From positions 116,740 to 180,739 of the forward strand of contig NZ_JAUEQY010000025.1 of NCBI RefSeq assembly GCF_030406325.1: DNA of 64,000 bases, read 5' to 3'. Position 1 is the first letter of the stretch. Each line of letters opens with the position of its first letter. The notes below the pieces were generated by a model. It did no database searches. It was not told the origin of the DNA and saw nothing but the letters and a program-made list of their open reading frames with translations. Positions 44,904 through 53,955 of the stretch are shown piece by piece. This DNA comes from Actinomadura sp. DC4. GTDB taxonomy: Bacteria > Actinomycetota > Actinomycetes > Streptosporangiales > Streptosporangiaceae. Position numbers and translations under genes: made by a program.

Positions 44904-47155
44904 GACGCAGCCCGGTTGCCGAAGACGGTCACCTTCTGCGGCGCGGCGTCCGCTCCTCCCGCCTTCCTCGCCGCGGCTCCCGGCCGGCCGACGGACGCCG
45001 CCCCGCCGACGGCGCCGCTCCCGGAGGCCGCCGCCCGTCGTGCGCCGCCGCCCCAACCGGTCGAGCGTCCGCTCGTACGCCCGCCGCGGGAAGAACCTCC
45101 GCCGCCGGTCCGCCGCCGCACGCCGCTGCCTCCGGCCGGCCTGAAACCCCCGGCCGATCCCCCCGACGCCGCACCGCGCGGTGTGCTCTCTCCCACGCCG
45201 TCGGCGGAGGCCCTCCGCGCCCGGCCGCCAGCGGCGGCGTTCCCGGGCTCGGACACCCGCGCGGCACCCGGCTCCATATCGCCGATACCTTCGGTCTGGA
45301 GCGGTTCGCCGTCCGTCCCCTCACCACGAGCGCCGTGCTCATCCGGCTCCCGATGGAGCTCAGACGCGCGCGCGTCCAGGGCATCCGCCGGCCCTCGCTC
45401 GCCTCGCTCCCGAGCGTTCTCGGCGAGCAGCCGCAGGACACGGCCCTCGAGCCCCCGGTCGCGCTCGGCGCGGGCGACCTCGATGGCCTGTTCGAGCACC
45501 GATCCGGCGTCCGTACGACGAGTGAGGCGCACGAAGTGGACGAGGCCATCCGCGAACTCTCCCGCGAGCCCGGCCAACGCACTGCCCGTACTGGCCCGGA
45601 GCGCCGCGGACAAGGACTCCCGCATCGTGTCGGCCTGCGTACGCGCCCAGGCCTCGATCGACGGGTCGCTCCCCACGCCGGGCGAGCGGAGCAGGCCCAG
45701 CAGGCTCCGCAGCCGCCGAAGGTACAGCTGGGCGGCGAGACCGGTGATCGTGTCGCGGTCCTCGCGAAGACGCCGCGGAGCGGCCTGGTACGCGAAGCTC
45801 GCGACCAGCGGATGCAGGCGCCACCGGTCCCCGGTGCGCCCGAGCGTCTCCATCAGCGCAAGCCCGGCGAGCCGGCTGAGCACGTCCTGCGTGGTGGCCT
45901 CCGGCACGCCCGAGGCGACCGAAAGGAGCCGCCCGTCGTACGCGGGCGCGCCGAGCAGCGCGGCCACGTACAGGATCCGGCGCTCGTTCTCCTCAAGCAT
46001 CGAGTACGTGGCGTGGAGTGCGGCGTTGACTGGCCGTACGGTGTCGTCGTGGCCGTGGAGGGCGGCCGTGAAGCGCCTGGTCAGCTGCTCCGCCTGCGAG
46101 CCGGTCGCCGTGGCGAGCCGGCCGGCCATGAGGGCGAGGGCGAGCGGGACGCCGGAGCAGAGCCGCGCGACCTCGCGTGCCCGCGCGGCGTCCGGAGCAT
46201 CGGACAGGTCGACCCCGGCCCGGTCCGCAAGGGCCAGCACCGACTGTTCCTCGGTGAGCGGGCCCAGCCCCAGGGAAAGTCCGTAGCCGAGATCGGGGAT
46301 CGGATCGGTGCAGGTGATGAGCACAGCCCCGTCGCCGGGCGGGGTGAGTGCCTGGACCTGCAGAGCGTCCCAGGCGTCGTCAAGGAGAAGCAGCGGGCGC
46401 CGGTCGCGCAGCTCGGACCGGTACCGCTCGTGGCGCTCCTCGGCAGCGGCGGGGATATCGCCGGCGGGGACGCCCAGCGCCATGAGCACCTCGGCCTGTG
46501 CCTCCGTGGTCGGCCTGCGGTCGCGTCTGCCTGGTAGCGCTGGCGCGGGCGTTGTCAGCCGCACCTCGACCTGCGTCCGGCTGCTTCCTCCGCGGTGGGC
46601 GCGGTCAGCCAGCTCCCGTGCGAAGTCGGTACGGCCCGTGCCCGGCGCGCCGGTCACCATGAGCACGACGGGGTGGCCGTTGCGCCGCTCCATCCGGCGG
46701 AGGGTCTCGCCGAGTTCGGTGTCCCGTCCGACGTGCGCGGCCGAGGGCGCGGTGATGCGGTCGCATTCGGCGCTGCTCCAGCGGAGTTCAATCGTGACAG
46801 GCGGATCGGCGATGAAGATCATGGTCACACCGTCGGCCGGGACGACTCGGCCCGCCTCGGTGAGGAAACGGAGGAGTTCATGGCGGTAGGCCGGCTCGGC
46901 GCGCAGCCAGTGGTGGAGGTGCCGCTGCAGGTGAGCGCGAGCGTGCTCGTCGTCCCGGATCGCCACCACCGCCTCGGCGGTCGTCGCGTCGAGACCGGCC
47001 AGCTCGTCAACGAGGTCGCGGATCGCGAGGAGGGCCTCGTCCGGCTCGATGTCGGGCTCGGACTGGAGGCCGCTGCCGAGCGCTCCGGGGTCATCCGCAA
47101 GGTAGACCCTGATCGCGACTGCGGCCGACGCGAGCATGAGGAGATCAAAGTCCAT
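44900..47155 (-). CDS. NB-ARC (STAND) ATPase with Gly/Arg-rich C-terminal tail
   Basis: 751 residues from ATG 47155 (AGGGGG upstream). Residues 1-125 form a small N-terminal domain of the effector-associated kind (DLLMLASAAVAIRVYLADDPG). NB-ARC follows: Walker A GAPGTGRT (169-176) with Arg175 for the usual Lys, Walker B LLLLDDAWD (255-263), CSGVPLALAL (GLPL-type), and RLHPLVASFAY in the winged-helix end. Helical TPR-like repeats follow, then about 110 residues of disordered Gly/Arg/Ala sequence ending VTVFGNRAAS. STAND ATPases sense invasion and oligomerise. The flexible tail could be the substrate or tether for the E2-E1-JAB protein; that is a guess. Confidence 0.87.
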   Translation of the reverse strand: MDFDLLMLASAAVAIRVYLADDPGALGSGLQSEPDIEPDEALLAIRDLVDELAGLDATTAEAVVAIRDDEHARAHLQRHLHHWLRAEPAYRHELLRFLTEAGRVVPADGVTMIFIADPPVTIELRWSSAECDRITAPSAAHVGRDTELGETLRRMERRNGHPVVLMVTGAPGTGRTDFARELADRAHRGGSSRTQVEVRLTTPAPALPGRRDRRPTTEAQAEVLMALGVPAGDIPAAAEERHERYRSELRDRRPLLLLDDAWDALQVQALTPPGDGAVLITCTDPIPDLGYGLSLGLGPLTEEQSVLALADRAGVDLSDAPDAARAREVARLCSGVPLALALMAGRLATATGSQAEQLTRRFTAALHGHDDTVRPVNAALHATYSMLEENERRILYVAALLGAPAYDGRLLSVASGVPEATTQDVLSRLAGLALMETLGRTGDRWRLHPLVASFAYQAAPRRLREDRDTITGLAAQLYLRRLRSLLGLLRSPGVGSDPSIEAWARTQADTMRESLSAALRASTGSALAGLAGEFADGLVHFVRLTRRTDAGSVLEQAIEVARAERDRGLEGRVLRLLAENARERGERGPADALDARASELHREPDEHGARGEGTDGEPLQTEGIGDMEPGAARVSEPGNAAAGGRARRASADGVGESTPRGAASGGSAGGFRPAGGSGVRRRTGGGGSSRGGRTSGRSTGWGGGARRAAASGSGAVGGAASVGRPGAAARKAGGADAAPQKVTVFGNRAAS

Positions 47156-47262
47156 TCCTACCCCCTGGTGCGACGTTACCCCTGAGAGAAGGATGTGACG
47201 GTGTGTGGCGATTCGCCAGCCGATACGAACGCCTTGATGGTGACAGTGCGGTAACCCCTCGC

Positions 47263-49653
47263 TTAACCGGCGCCCGGTTCCCACGGCTGAGCCGTACGCC
47301 CGTCGGGCTCGATTCCGTACCTCTTGAGCCGGTCGGCCTCCGCCTCCCGGCCGTGGCGCCTGAGGAAGCCGGCCAAGTGCTCCAACGCAGGCGGATGCCC
47401 GTTCCCGCCGGCGTCGCGCCACAGCCTCTCCGCCTCCGTGGACCGGCCGGCTCGCTCCATTCGTTCTGCCAGGCCGGCCAGCGCGTGCGTGTCACCACGG
47501 TCGCCAGCGCGTCGCAGCCACTGCTCGGCCTCGGCGGTGCGCCCGTCGCGGTCAGCCAGCTCGGCGAGCTGCCACATCGAGTACGTGTCGCCGGCCGTGG
47601 CTGCGCGGTGGAACCAGTTTTCGGCCTCTTCCGCCCGGCCGTCCTCCTGGTCGCGTCGCGCCAGGTCCCGGATGGCGACGACGTCACCGCCGTCAGCCGC
47701 GCGTACGAGCCAGTCGCGTGACCCGTCGCGGTCTCCGTCCGCCTCCAGCATCATGGCGAGCCGCCGCATCGCCGTGGGATGCCCGTTGTCGGCCGCGTGC
47801 TTTATCTTCCGCCTCGCCTCCTCCTTACGATCGGTGTCGTCGAGGAGACCGCTGAGCGCGATGGCGCTGCCCAGCCACTGCGCGCTGAGGACACGGCCGG
47901 TCCTTGACACCTCGCGCCACAGCTGCTCCGCGACCTCCGCACGGCCCTGCCGGGTCAACCAGTCGGTGTACCGTTCGATTACGAACGGGTCGCCCAGCCG
48001 CACAGCTTGCTCCCACAGATCCTCCGCCTCGGCGACGCGCCCCGACAGCTGGAGACGGTCGGCGAACTGCCACAGCGCGTACGCGTCACCGGCTTCGGAT
48101 GCCTTCCGCCAGTGACCTTCCGCGGCGTCGGTGTCGCCCTTCTCCTCAAGCCGGCGCGCCCACCGTACGGCGCCATACGAACCGCCGATCTCGGCCGCGC
48201 GCCGCCACCACTCGTCGGCGTCGTCGGCGCGGGTGAGCCTCTCGTACTGCTCGGCCAGCAGATACATCGACGCCACGTCGCCTTTGACGGCGAGCGGCCA
48301 GGCGAACCGGCCAGCGTGGCGATACAGCCCGCGTCGCGCGGCCTCCCTGGCCAGGATCCGGCGGTCGCGCGTGTCGCCGACGCGGGTGAACGCGTCCCAG
48401 ATCTCGGCGGGAACGAGCCGGCCACGCCGCCGGTCGCCTTCCTGGTCGGCGAGGTAGCCGTCGAGCTCGAACGCCCCGCCCTCGTCGGCGGAGACCAAGG
48501 TCAGCGCGGCGAGCCCGCCGCGTTCCTCGCGGCAGTATTTGAGGGCCTTCTCGAACCGCCGGTCCGGCTTCGCCTCCACCGCAGCCTTCTCCTTGGCATT
48601 GAGGTAGCCGAAGGCGGCGCTCCGGAGCAGGCTCGCGGGCAGCGGACCGTCGACGCCGAGCCGCCGGGCGTCGATCGCCGCGTCCAGGACGGCCTTGGGC
48701 AACGGCTTCGCGTCCTTGTGGTGCTCGACGATCTCGGGCCCGCCGGCGAGCACCTGGGTGACCGTACGCGAATCGCGGCACGCCGCCAACGCGACCCGAA
48801 GCCGCGGGTCCAGCCGTGCCTCCTGGTGGGCCCTCGCAACCTCAACCTCGTCGAACGCGTCCGGTACATCGACGCGTACCGCCATCCCGAGCAGCCTGCG
48901 GGCGTCCCGATACGGGTCGGCGCGCCCCTCGGCGGGCCCGCCGCGCAGCCGGTTCCACTGGTCATGCCAGAGCGTTCCGACGATCAGGATGTTCCCCTCA
49001 CGGGTCGTCATGAGCTTGAGGAGTGCGCGTGCGGACTCGGCGTCCGTGAGATGCGGCTGCGCCTGGTCGAGCCACACGACGTTCTCCGTCGCGACCCCAA
49101 CGGCATTGCGGGCGTCCTCCGGAGCCGGAGCGAGGAGCCCCCAGTCCGGTACGCAATGCCTAAGCGCCTCGTATGCCGATCTCGACTTGCCCGTCGCGGC
49201 CCTGCCGACGAGCAGGACCAGCCGGGGCCGGCCGTCGTTCGCGGAGACGATTTCGCGCAGCTCCCGGTCGTGCTCGCGGGACACGTAACGAGGAGGCTCC
49301 GCGGACCGGATGGGCGTCCCGGGCGTCCGGATGCTCTGGCGCACGCCGAGAGCGACGGCGACCGCGTCGCAGACGAGGGGTAGAGGCCTCGCACGCTCGA
49401 CGCGATCCCGCGCGGCAATCCAGCGCTCCGTCTCCGGGGGACGGACACCGCAGACCCTCAGAAACGTCTCCAGCGTCTTGAGGCTCGGGCACGTGAGGTC
49501 CTTCCCGCCGAGGAGCCCGCCCACGGTCGCCTTGGCCAGCTCCGGCCGCCGGGCGTTGTACGGCACCGGACCCCAGAGAGCCTTCAGGCCACGCCGCAGG
49601 TCTTCGATGGTCCTGATGCTGTCGGGGTCGGGGTGTTCTGGTATCCCGCCCAT
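47263..49653 (-). CDS. HTH / P-loop / Sel1-like repeat protein
   Basis: 796 residues from ATG 49653 (GGGAGG upstream). An XRE-like helix-turn-helix at about 15-70 (TVGGLLGGKDLTCPSLKTL), a P-loop domain with Walker A GRAATGKS at 150-157 and a Walker-B-like NVVWLDQAQ, and from about 430 to 790 roughly ten 36-residue Sel1/TPR repeats (WWRRAAEIG, GHWRKASEAGD, EDLWEQAVRLGD, NWFHRAATAGD). It is the first gene of the operon: 107 bases separate it from the NB-ARC gene, which overlaps the E2-E1-JAB gene. Role: sensor or scaffold of a STAND-like conflict system, by domain logic only. Confidence 0.85.
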   Translation of the reverse strand: MGGIPEHPDPDSIRTIEDLRRGLKALWGPVPYNARRPELAKATVGGLLGGKDLTCPSLKTLETFLRVCGVRPPETERWIAARDRVERARPLPLVCDAVAVALGVRQSIRTPGTPIRSAEPPRYVSREHDRELREIVSANDGRPRLVLLVGRAATGKSRSAYEALRHCVPDWGLLAPAPEDARNAVGVATENVVWLDQAQPHLTDAESARALLKLMTTREGNILIVGTLWHDQWNRLRGGPAEGRADPYRDARRLLGMAVRVDVPDAFDEVEVARAHQEARLDPRLRVALAACRDSRTVTQVLAGGPEIVEHHKDAKPLPKAVLDAAIDARRLGVDGPLPASLLRSAAFGYLNAKEKAAVEAKPDRRFEKALKYCREERGGLAALTLVSADEGGAFELDGYLADQEGDRRRGRLVPAEIWDAFTRVGDTRDRRILAREAARRGLYRHAGRFAWPLAVKGDVASMYLLAEQYERLTRADDADEWWRRAAEIGGSYGAVRWARRLEEKGDTDAAEGHWRKASEAGDAYALWQFADRLQLSGRVAEAEDLWEQAVRLGDPFVIERYTDWLTRQGRAEVAEQLWREVSRTGRVLSAQWLGSAIALSGLLDDTDRKEEARRKIKHAADNGHPTAMRRLAMMLEADGDRDGSRDWLVRAADGGDVVAIRDLARRDQEDGRAEEAENWFHRAATAGDTYSMWQLAELADRDGRTAEAEQWLRRAGDRGDTHALAGLAERMERAGRSTEAERLWRDAGGNGHPPALEHLAGFLRRHGREAEADRLKRYGIEPDGRTAQPWEPGAG

Positions 49654-49870
49654 GCTGCGCCCTCCCGTCGGCCGGCCGTCCGGAAGGGCGCTCCGGACGC
49701 TCCGGACACTCGGCGATCTCGGCCTCCGCCACCCCGTGCGCCCACTTCATCCTGGCCCGCCGTACGCGCCGCCGAAAAGGGCCGTCCGGCACATTGCCGG
49801 ACGTGGACGCCTGCGGCGTACTCGGCACCACGACCGCCGAGCGCGGACACCTAATCCTCGGGAGCCAACG

Positions 49871-50014
49871 ATGCAGCACCTCAGCGAACTCGCCGCCATT
49901 ACCACCGCGACCATCAACCTCACCACCACGCTCGTGCGCCTCGCCACGGACGCTCTCGCGCACCGCCGGCCGCGCCACACCGGTAGCGCGCCGGAGCGGC
50001 GAGAGGAGAGCTGA
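49871..50014 (+). CDS. Possible small amphipathic protein divergent from the conflict operon
   Basis: 47 residues, ATG 49871 with GGGAG eight bases upstream: LSELAAITTATINLTTTLVRLA, then a basic, Arg-rich tail. The hydrophobic helix plus basic end would suit a membrane-active peptide or toxin, but the frame is short and I recognise no family. The rest of 49654-50362 shows nothing else and should contain the operon promoter. Confidence 0.35.
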   Translation: MQHLSELAAITTATINLTTTLVRLATDALAHRRPRHTGSAPERREES

Positions 50015-50362
50015 TCCGCGCACCGGACATCCACGCCGGCTTTCAAGCCAGACGAGATGGCCGTGCCGCTTGACCCGGTGGCACGGCCGGTGGTCGAGCG
50101 CGATCGCCTCGATGCCCGTGGAAAACTCACCCAGCGCTCGCCACCGCCCGCACGAACGACACAAATTCCAGCGCCCGCTGCCTCATGTCCTTGTGCGGGC
50201 AGGCAAACCAGGGGCGATGGCAGTGCTTGCCACCTGTCGATGTTGTAAACGACCCGCCGGGCCCGATCCGGTTCAGCAAGTCCCGCCCCCAACAAGCGCC
50301 CCTGCCACCGGCCGCGTAATCACCTATGTGCGATCCACCAGGCCGATAAGGTCACGATTGAA

Positions 50363-51483
50363 CCTGTGGGTGCCGAATATCGTGTCACAGGGTTTGATCT
50401 GGGGTTTCGGCGCGCTCGTCGGCTTGGCTCCGGCAGGATCTCAGGATGACTCTGCGGCTGCTGTACTTGATCGTCTTACGGATGTTCGACTGGATCGCGC
50501 TGCTCGCTCGATCCCAGGCGTCCAAAGACGCAGAGATCCTGATATTGAGGCACCAACTCGCGGTGCTTCGTCGCCAGGTCGCCGTTCCCCGGCCGTCATG
50601 GGCGGACCGGGCGATTCTTTCCGCGCTCGCGCGGCTACTCCCCCGGGCACCGTCGGCAGCACCTGTTCCTCACGCCTCGGACGCTTCCACGCTGGCACGC
50701 TGAGCTGGTGAAGCGGCGGTGGACCTATCCCAAGCGCGGGCCGGGGCGACCGCCGATCCGGCCCTCGATGCGGGCCCTGGTCCTGCGATTGGCGGCAGAG
50801 AACCCGACCTGGGGCTATCGCCGCATCGCTGGCGAGATCGCCGTGCTGGGCCGGAAGATCGCCCCGGCCACCGTCTGGGCGATCTTGAAGAAGGCCGGGT
50901 TCGATCCCGCACCACAGCGCGGTGACCTGACCTGGAGCCAGTTCCTCAAAGCCCACGCGTCCGAGATCTTGGCCTGCGACTTCTTCAGCGTCGAGACGAT
51001 CACACTCGCCCGCCTGTACTGCTTCGCCGTCCTCGAGCACGCCACGCGTCGTGTCCACGTGCTGGGAGTCACGGCGAACCCGACGGCCGGCTGGGTCGCT
51101 CAGCAAACCCGCAACCTGATGCTCGACCCGGGCGACCGAGCCAACGACTTCCGATTCATGATCAGAGACCGGGACAGCAAGTTCACCGGACTGTTCGACG
51201 AGGTCTTCAAGGCCGAGGGCACCCGCATAGCGCTCACCGCTCCGCAGGCACCTCGGATGAACGCCATCATGCAGCGGTGGGTGGGGAGCGTACGCCACGA
51301 ACTCCTCGACCGGACTCTCATCATGAACGCCCGCCATCTGCGCAAGGTCCTCACTGAGTACGAGGCCCATTCCAACACCCATCGCCCACACCGGGCACTG
51401 AACCAGGCCAACCCGCTGCGAGCGGCCTCCTCCACGAATACACCCAGGTCGCATGAGGTGACACAATATTCGGCACCTACAGG
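50363..51483. mobile_element. Insertion sequence, degenerate, 1.12 kb
   Basis: 26-base terminal inverted repeats (50363-50388 and 51458-51483, 2 mismatches) begin CCTGT and end GTGTCAC inward. They enclose one transposase gene that is frameshifted. No clear target duplication is seen. Confidence 0.8.
50446..51456 (+). pseudogene. DDE transposase of the 50.4-kb IS, frameshifted
   Basis: Part 1 (50446-about 50645): DAEILILRHQLAVLRRQVAV. In the next frame TPRTLPRWHAELVKRRW leads to the HTH and the rve core (EILACDFFSVETITLARLY, FRFMIRDRDSKF, RWVGSVRHELLDR). The family's usual ending (LLHEYTQVA, stop 51456) is in a further frame after a small deletion near 51420. Two frame changes make it inactive. 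Confidence 0.85.
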
Positions 51484-51494
51484 CTGGCCATCGT

Positions 51495-52691
51495 TTAGAA
51501 GCTCGTGTTGGAGTCGGTGTGGACTTGAGCGCGTATCACGTCTGGAGTCATCCCCGTTATCAGCGATAGGTTCGCGCCGGACAAGTCCGCGCCGCGCAGA
51601 TCCGCGTCGGTCAGACGCGCGCGGGCCAAATCCGCGCCGCGCAGATTCGCGCCGCGCAGATTCGCGCCGAGTAGGTCGGCACCCGTCAGGTCGGCGCCGG
51701 TCAGGGTCGCGCTGTCTAGCGCCGCCTCGTACAGAAGTGCACGGGCTAGGTTCGCATGAGACAGATCCGCGATGGTAAGGGTCACGTCCGCCAGGGTCGC
51801 GTCGGTCAGACGCACGTCGGTCAGGCTCGCGCGGGTCAGGTCCGTGCCGTCGAGGTTTGCGCGGGTCAGATCCGCACGGGCGAAGTTCGCGTTGTATAGT
51901 TTCGCGCCGTCCAGGTCCGCTCCGGACAAATTCGCTTTAAAAAGGTTCGCGTTGGAAACGCGGATGCCGTCAAGGTCGGCGGAGAAGCCGTCGCTGCGGG
52001 GTTTGCGTCGGCCGATGATGGTCAAGGCAGCTTGGATGTCGGTGGTCGGGCGGTCGGGGATTTTCGCAGCGGGTTTGGGGTCATGTTCGCGGGTGAACGC
52101 GGTCAGGACATCGTAAATGCTGCGATCGTCACGGGGCGAGTCGATAGCGAGGCGTTCGAGGGCGTAGATACCGCCGAGGCGGATGTCGAGCGTGGGAGAG
52201 CCGAGCTGTTCGACGGCTTTCGTGTAACGATCGGTGATTTGGCCTTGCTGACCGTTGCGTAATTCGTTCTGGGTGGTGCGGACGCTGAGAGCGGTGGCGA
52301 TCAGGCTGCCGGCGGTGAACACGACGCCGAATAAGATGCCAATGCTGTTGAGCGTCTGGTGCCTGCTCTGACGTCGCCGGTCGAGCAGTTCCAGGCGATC
52401 CTTGACCTGCAGCCCGTCCAGCTCTTCTTGCGTCGGTGCCGTGATCCGGGCCCGGCGCCAACCGGTGCGGCGCACCGCGATCGGTGGGGGGCTCGCGGCC
52501 TCCTCCGCCGGTTCCGCGGTGGCCTCTGATGATTCTTCGGGGACGGTCACTCTAGGCACAGTAGATGCCGCCCAGTCGTCCGGCGACCGCTTTCCAGACC
52601 GTCCCCCCGATGCCGTCGGCAGGCTCGGTTCAACGTAGCGAGAACGAGCACCAGGAGTGGGGCCATGAGGAACAGTCGCGCGGAAAGTCAC
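51495..52691 (-). CDS. Pentapeptide-repeat membrane protein
   Basis: 398 residues, start uncertain (GTG 52691 has no clear ribosome site; GTG near 52553 is possible). One membrane helix around 120-140 ([20 protein letters not shown]), then [20 protein letters not shown] and [15 protein letters not shown], a segment common in such actinobacterial proteins. About 250-385 is a right-handed pentapeptide helix (A-D/N-L-x-x repeats). At DNA level near-identical 15-base units (GCGCCGCGCAGATTC) recur around 51590-51680. Function unknown. It is island cargo. Confidence 0.82.
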   Translation of the reverse strand: MTFRATVPHGPTPGARSRYVEPSLPTASGGRSGKRSPDDWAASTVPRVTVPEESSEATAEPAEEAASPPPIAVRRTGWRRARITAPTQEELDGLQVKDRLELLDRRRQSRHQTLNSIGILFGVVFTAGSLIATALSVRTTQNELRNGQQGQITDRYTKAVEQLGSPTLDIRLGGIYALERLAIDSPRDDRSIYDVLTAFTREHDPKPAAKIPDRPTTDIQAALTIIGRRKPRSDGFSADLDGIRVSNANLFKANLSGADLDGAKLYNANFARADLTRANLDGTDLTRASLTDVRLTDATLADVTLTIADLSHANLARALLYEAALDSATLTGADLTGADLLGANLRGANLRGADLARARLTDADLRGADLSGANLSLITGMTPDVIRAQVHTDSNTSF

Positions 52692-52847
52692 GGTTAGCGG
52701 CTTGGGTGGCCGCGGTAAGCGTGACTGGCGGGCGGATGCGCCCGGGGAACTGTGCGGGGAGGGGTGACTCGGTCCAGGCTCGCGAGCGCGGTCTGAGTCG
52801 GGTGGGGTCGATCGGGTGCCACAACCGCTACTGCCAATACCGGTTAG

Positions 52848-53423
52848 TTAAGGCTTGTGGCTGACTGTCCAGGGGTTTGGTGGATCTTGGAGATGTGAGA
52901 ACGGCAGGGCTGTCGGGGACGCATCGTGGTGCCATCCATCGCACACACCAGCAGACGCCGCCACCGCACCGCTCCCGCAGGCGGACCGGCCAGCAACAGG
53001 AACAACGCCCGCAGCGGCGCGACCCCCACCCGGCGGCGGGCCTGGGCCAGCACCGACGACGACGGCGCCCCACATCTTCTCATCCAGGTAGGCCAGATTG
53101 GTGACGGTCGCGCCGTTGGCCGTGGTGTCGCCGGTCCGCAGGCCGATGGCAGCGGTGCGGGCGGCCTGACTGGCGGTGATCAGTTCGGTACGCAGGTCCG
53201 GGTAGAGGTGGCTGTAGAAGGTCGGGTAGACCAGGCCTTCGGTGAGGAGTTGGCAGTTAACGCTTTGCCGTAGCAGGTCGGTAGTGACATAGACCGAGCT
53301 GAGGTCGGGTTTGTCCGAGATGCCGGCGTAAGCGAAGCAGACCGTGTACCGCTCGAAAATTGGGTCAGGGTCGTTGACCTGCAGGTTCAGACGAGAGGGG
53401 GTCTCTGGGCATTCCGTAGGCAC
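52848..53423 (-). CDS. Hypothetical protein, nuclease-like remnant
   Basis: 191 residues. The middle (VNCQLLTEGLVYPTFYSHLYPDL, AIGLRTGDTT) resembles the second half of actinobacterial staphylococcal-nuclease-like proteins, where small Arg/Glu catalytic residues lie further upstream. After LAYLDEKMW the sequence turns into Gly/Pro/Ala-rich translation of GC-rich DNA, so the C-terminus is probably frameshifted. Likely a decaying gene. Confidence 0.4.
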   Translation of the reverse strand: MPTECPETPSRLNLQVNDPDPIFERYTVCFAYAGISDKPDLSSVYVTTDLLRQSVNCQLLTEGLVYPTFYSHLYPDLRTELITASQAARTAAIGLRTGDTTANGATVTNLAYLDEKMWGAVVVGAGPGPPPGGGRAAAGVVPVAGRSACGSGAVAASAGVCDGWHHDASPTALPFSHLQDPPNPWTVSHKP

Positions 53424-53795
53424 TCGATCGGCACACCCCCTGCCGGTCGCGTGGCCACGTTCTGTCCCTGTGTCAACCCAAGGTCACCGCCGTGTCCGGC
53501 TCCTGGTGTGAAGTCCGCCAGCAAACCGAACGAGTCCCGCAACCAGATTGACAGAGCCAGACCGCCGCATGGCGGAGGACGCCAATCATGCAATACGTCG
53601 TCTCAGGTCCAGAAGACCGCCGAGAACAACCGCGCTCCCCCGGTTCATGCTCCCGCTGCTCCCACCCGGAGCAGGGAGCCGCGGGAGCACACGTGATTCC
53701 TAGACCGTCCCGAACAAGCGCCAACTAACATCAACACACGGAACTGACCTGCGGCATCTCGAAAAGCCACAGGTCAGATCTTGATCGATACGACA
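53424..53795. other. 372 bases without a recognisable gene
   Basis: Moderate GC, several short overlapping frames, none with a family likeness or good ribosome site. It directly precedes the right att-like repeat. Confidence 0.5.
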
Positions 53796-53938
53796 TTGAC
53801 ACGGTAGAGGTCACTGGTTCAATCCCAGTATCGCCCACCACATATCCCCAGGTCAGACCATGTGTCTGGTCTGGGGATTCGTCGTTTCGGTGCAGTTGGG
53901 CGCAGGATCGGGAGCAAATCGGGAGCAGACTGCTCCAC
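53796..53938 (+). repeat. att-like direct repeat, right copy, with tRNA-Val 3' half
   Basis: Identical to 41531-41673. It includes the 3' half of tRNA-Val(GAC), CCA and the hairpin terminator. The 5' half of the tRNA is missing, so no functional tRNA here. Candidate attR. Confidence 0.85.
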
Positions 53939-53955
53939 GGTGCCGTTGACACAAC

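Larger units (their letters stand above)
41531..53938. mobile_element. 12.4-kb genomic island bounded by tRNA-Val att-like repeats
   Basis: The interval between the two 143-base repeats carries accessory genes only: DDE-transposase remains, the E2-E1-JAB/NB-ARC/HTH-Sel1 operon, an IS element, a pentapeptide-repeat protein and a nuclease-like remnant. A tRNA 3' end as target and a complete tRNA at just one end fit an integrative element. No integrase, excisionase or replication gene is left, so it would be immobile now. Caution: just inside the left copy and just outside the right copy the words GACACAACCCTGT are followed by related transposases, so duplication of a tRNA-plus-IS segment is an alternative. 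Confidence 0.6.

Noticed and set aside
48007..49383. 458-codon plus-strand frame opposite the Sel1-repeat gene
   Set aside because: Antisense of the repeats. No family likeness.
51590..51690. Short tandem units resembling a CRISPR or minisatellite
   Set aside because: They are codons of the pentapeptide repeat (A-D/N-L-R-G type) of an apparently real gene, without spacers.
53443..53720. Short frames between the nuclease-like remnant and the right att-like repeat
   Set aside because: Both strands give equally short frames with no motif or ribosome site.
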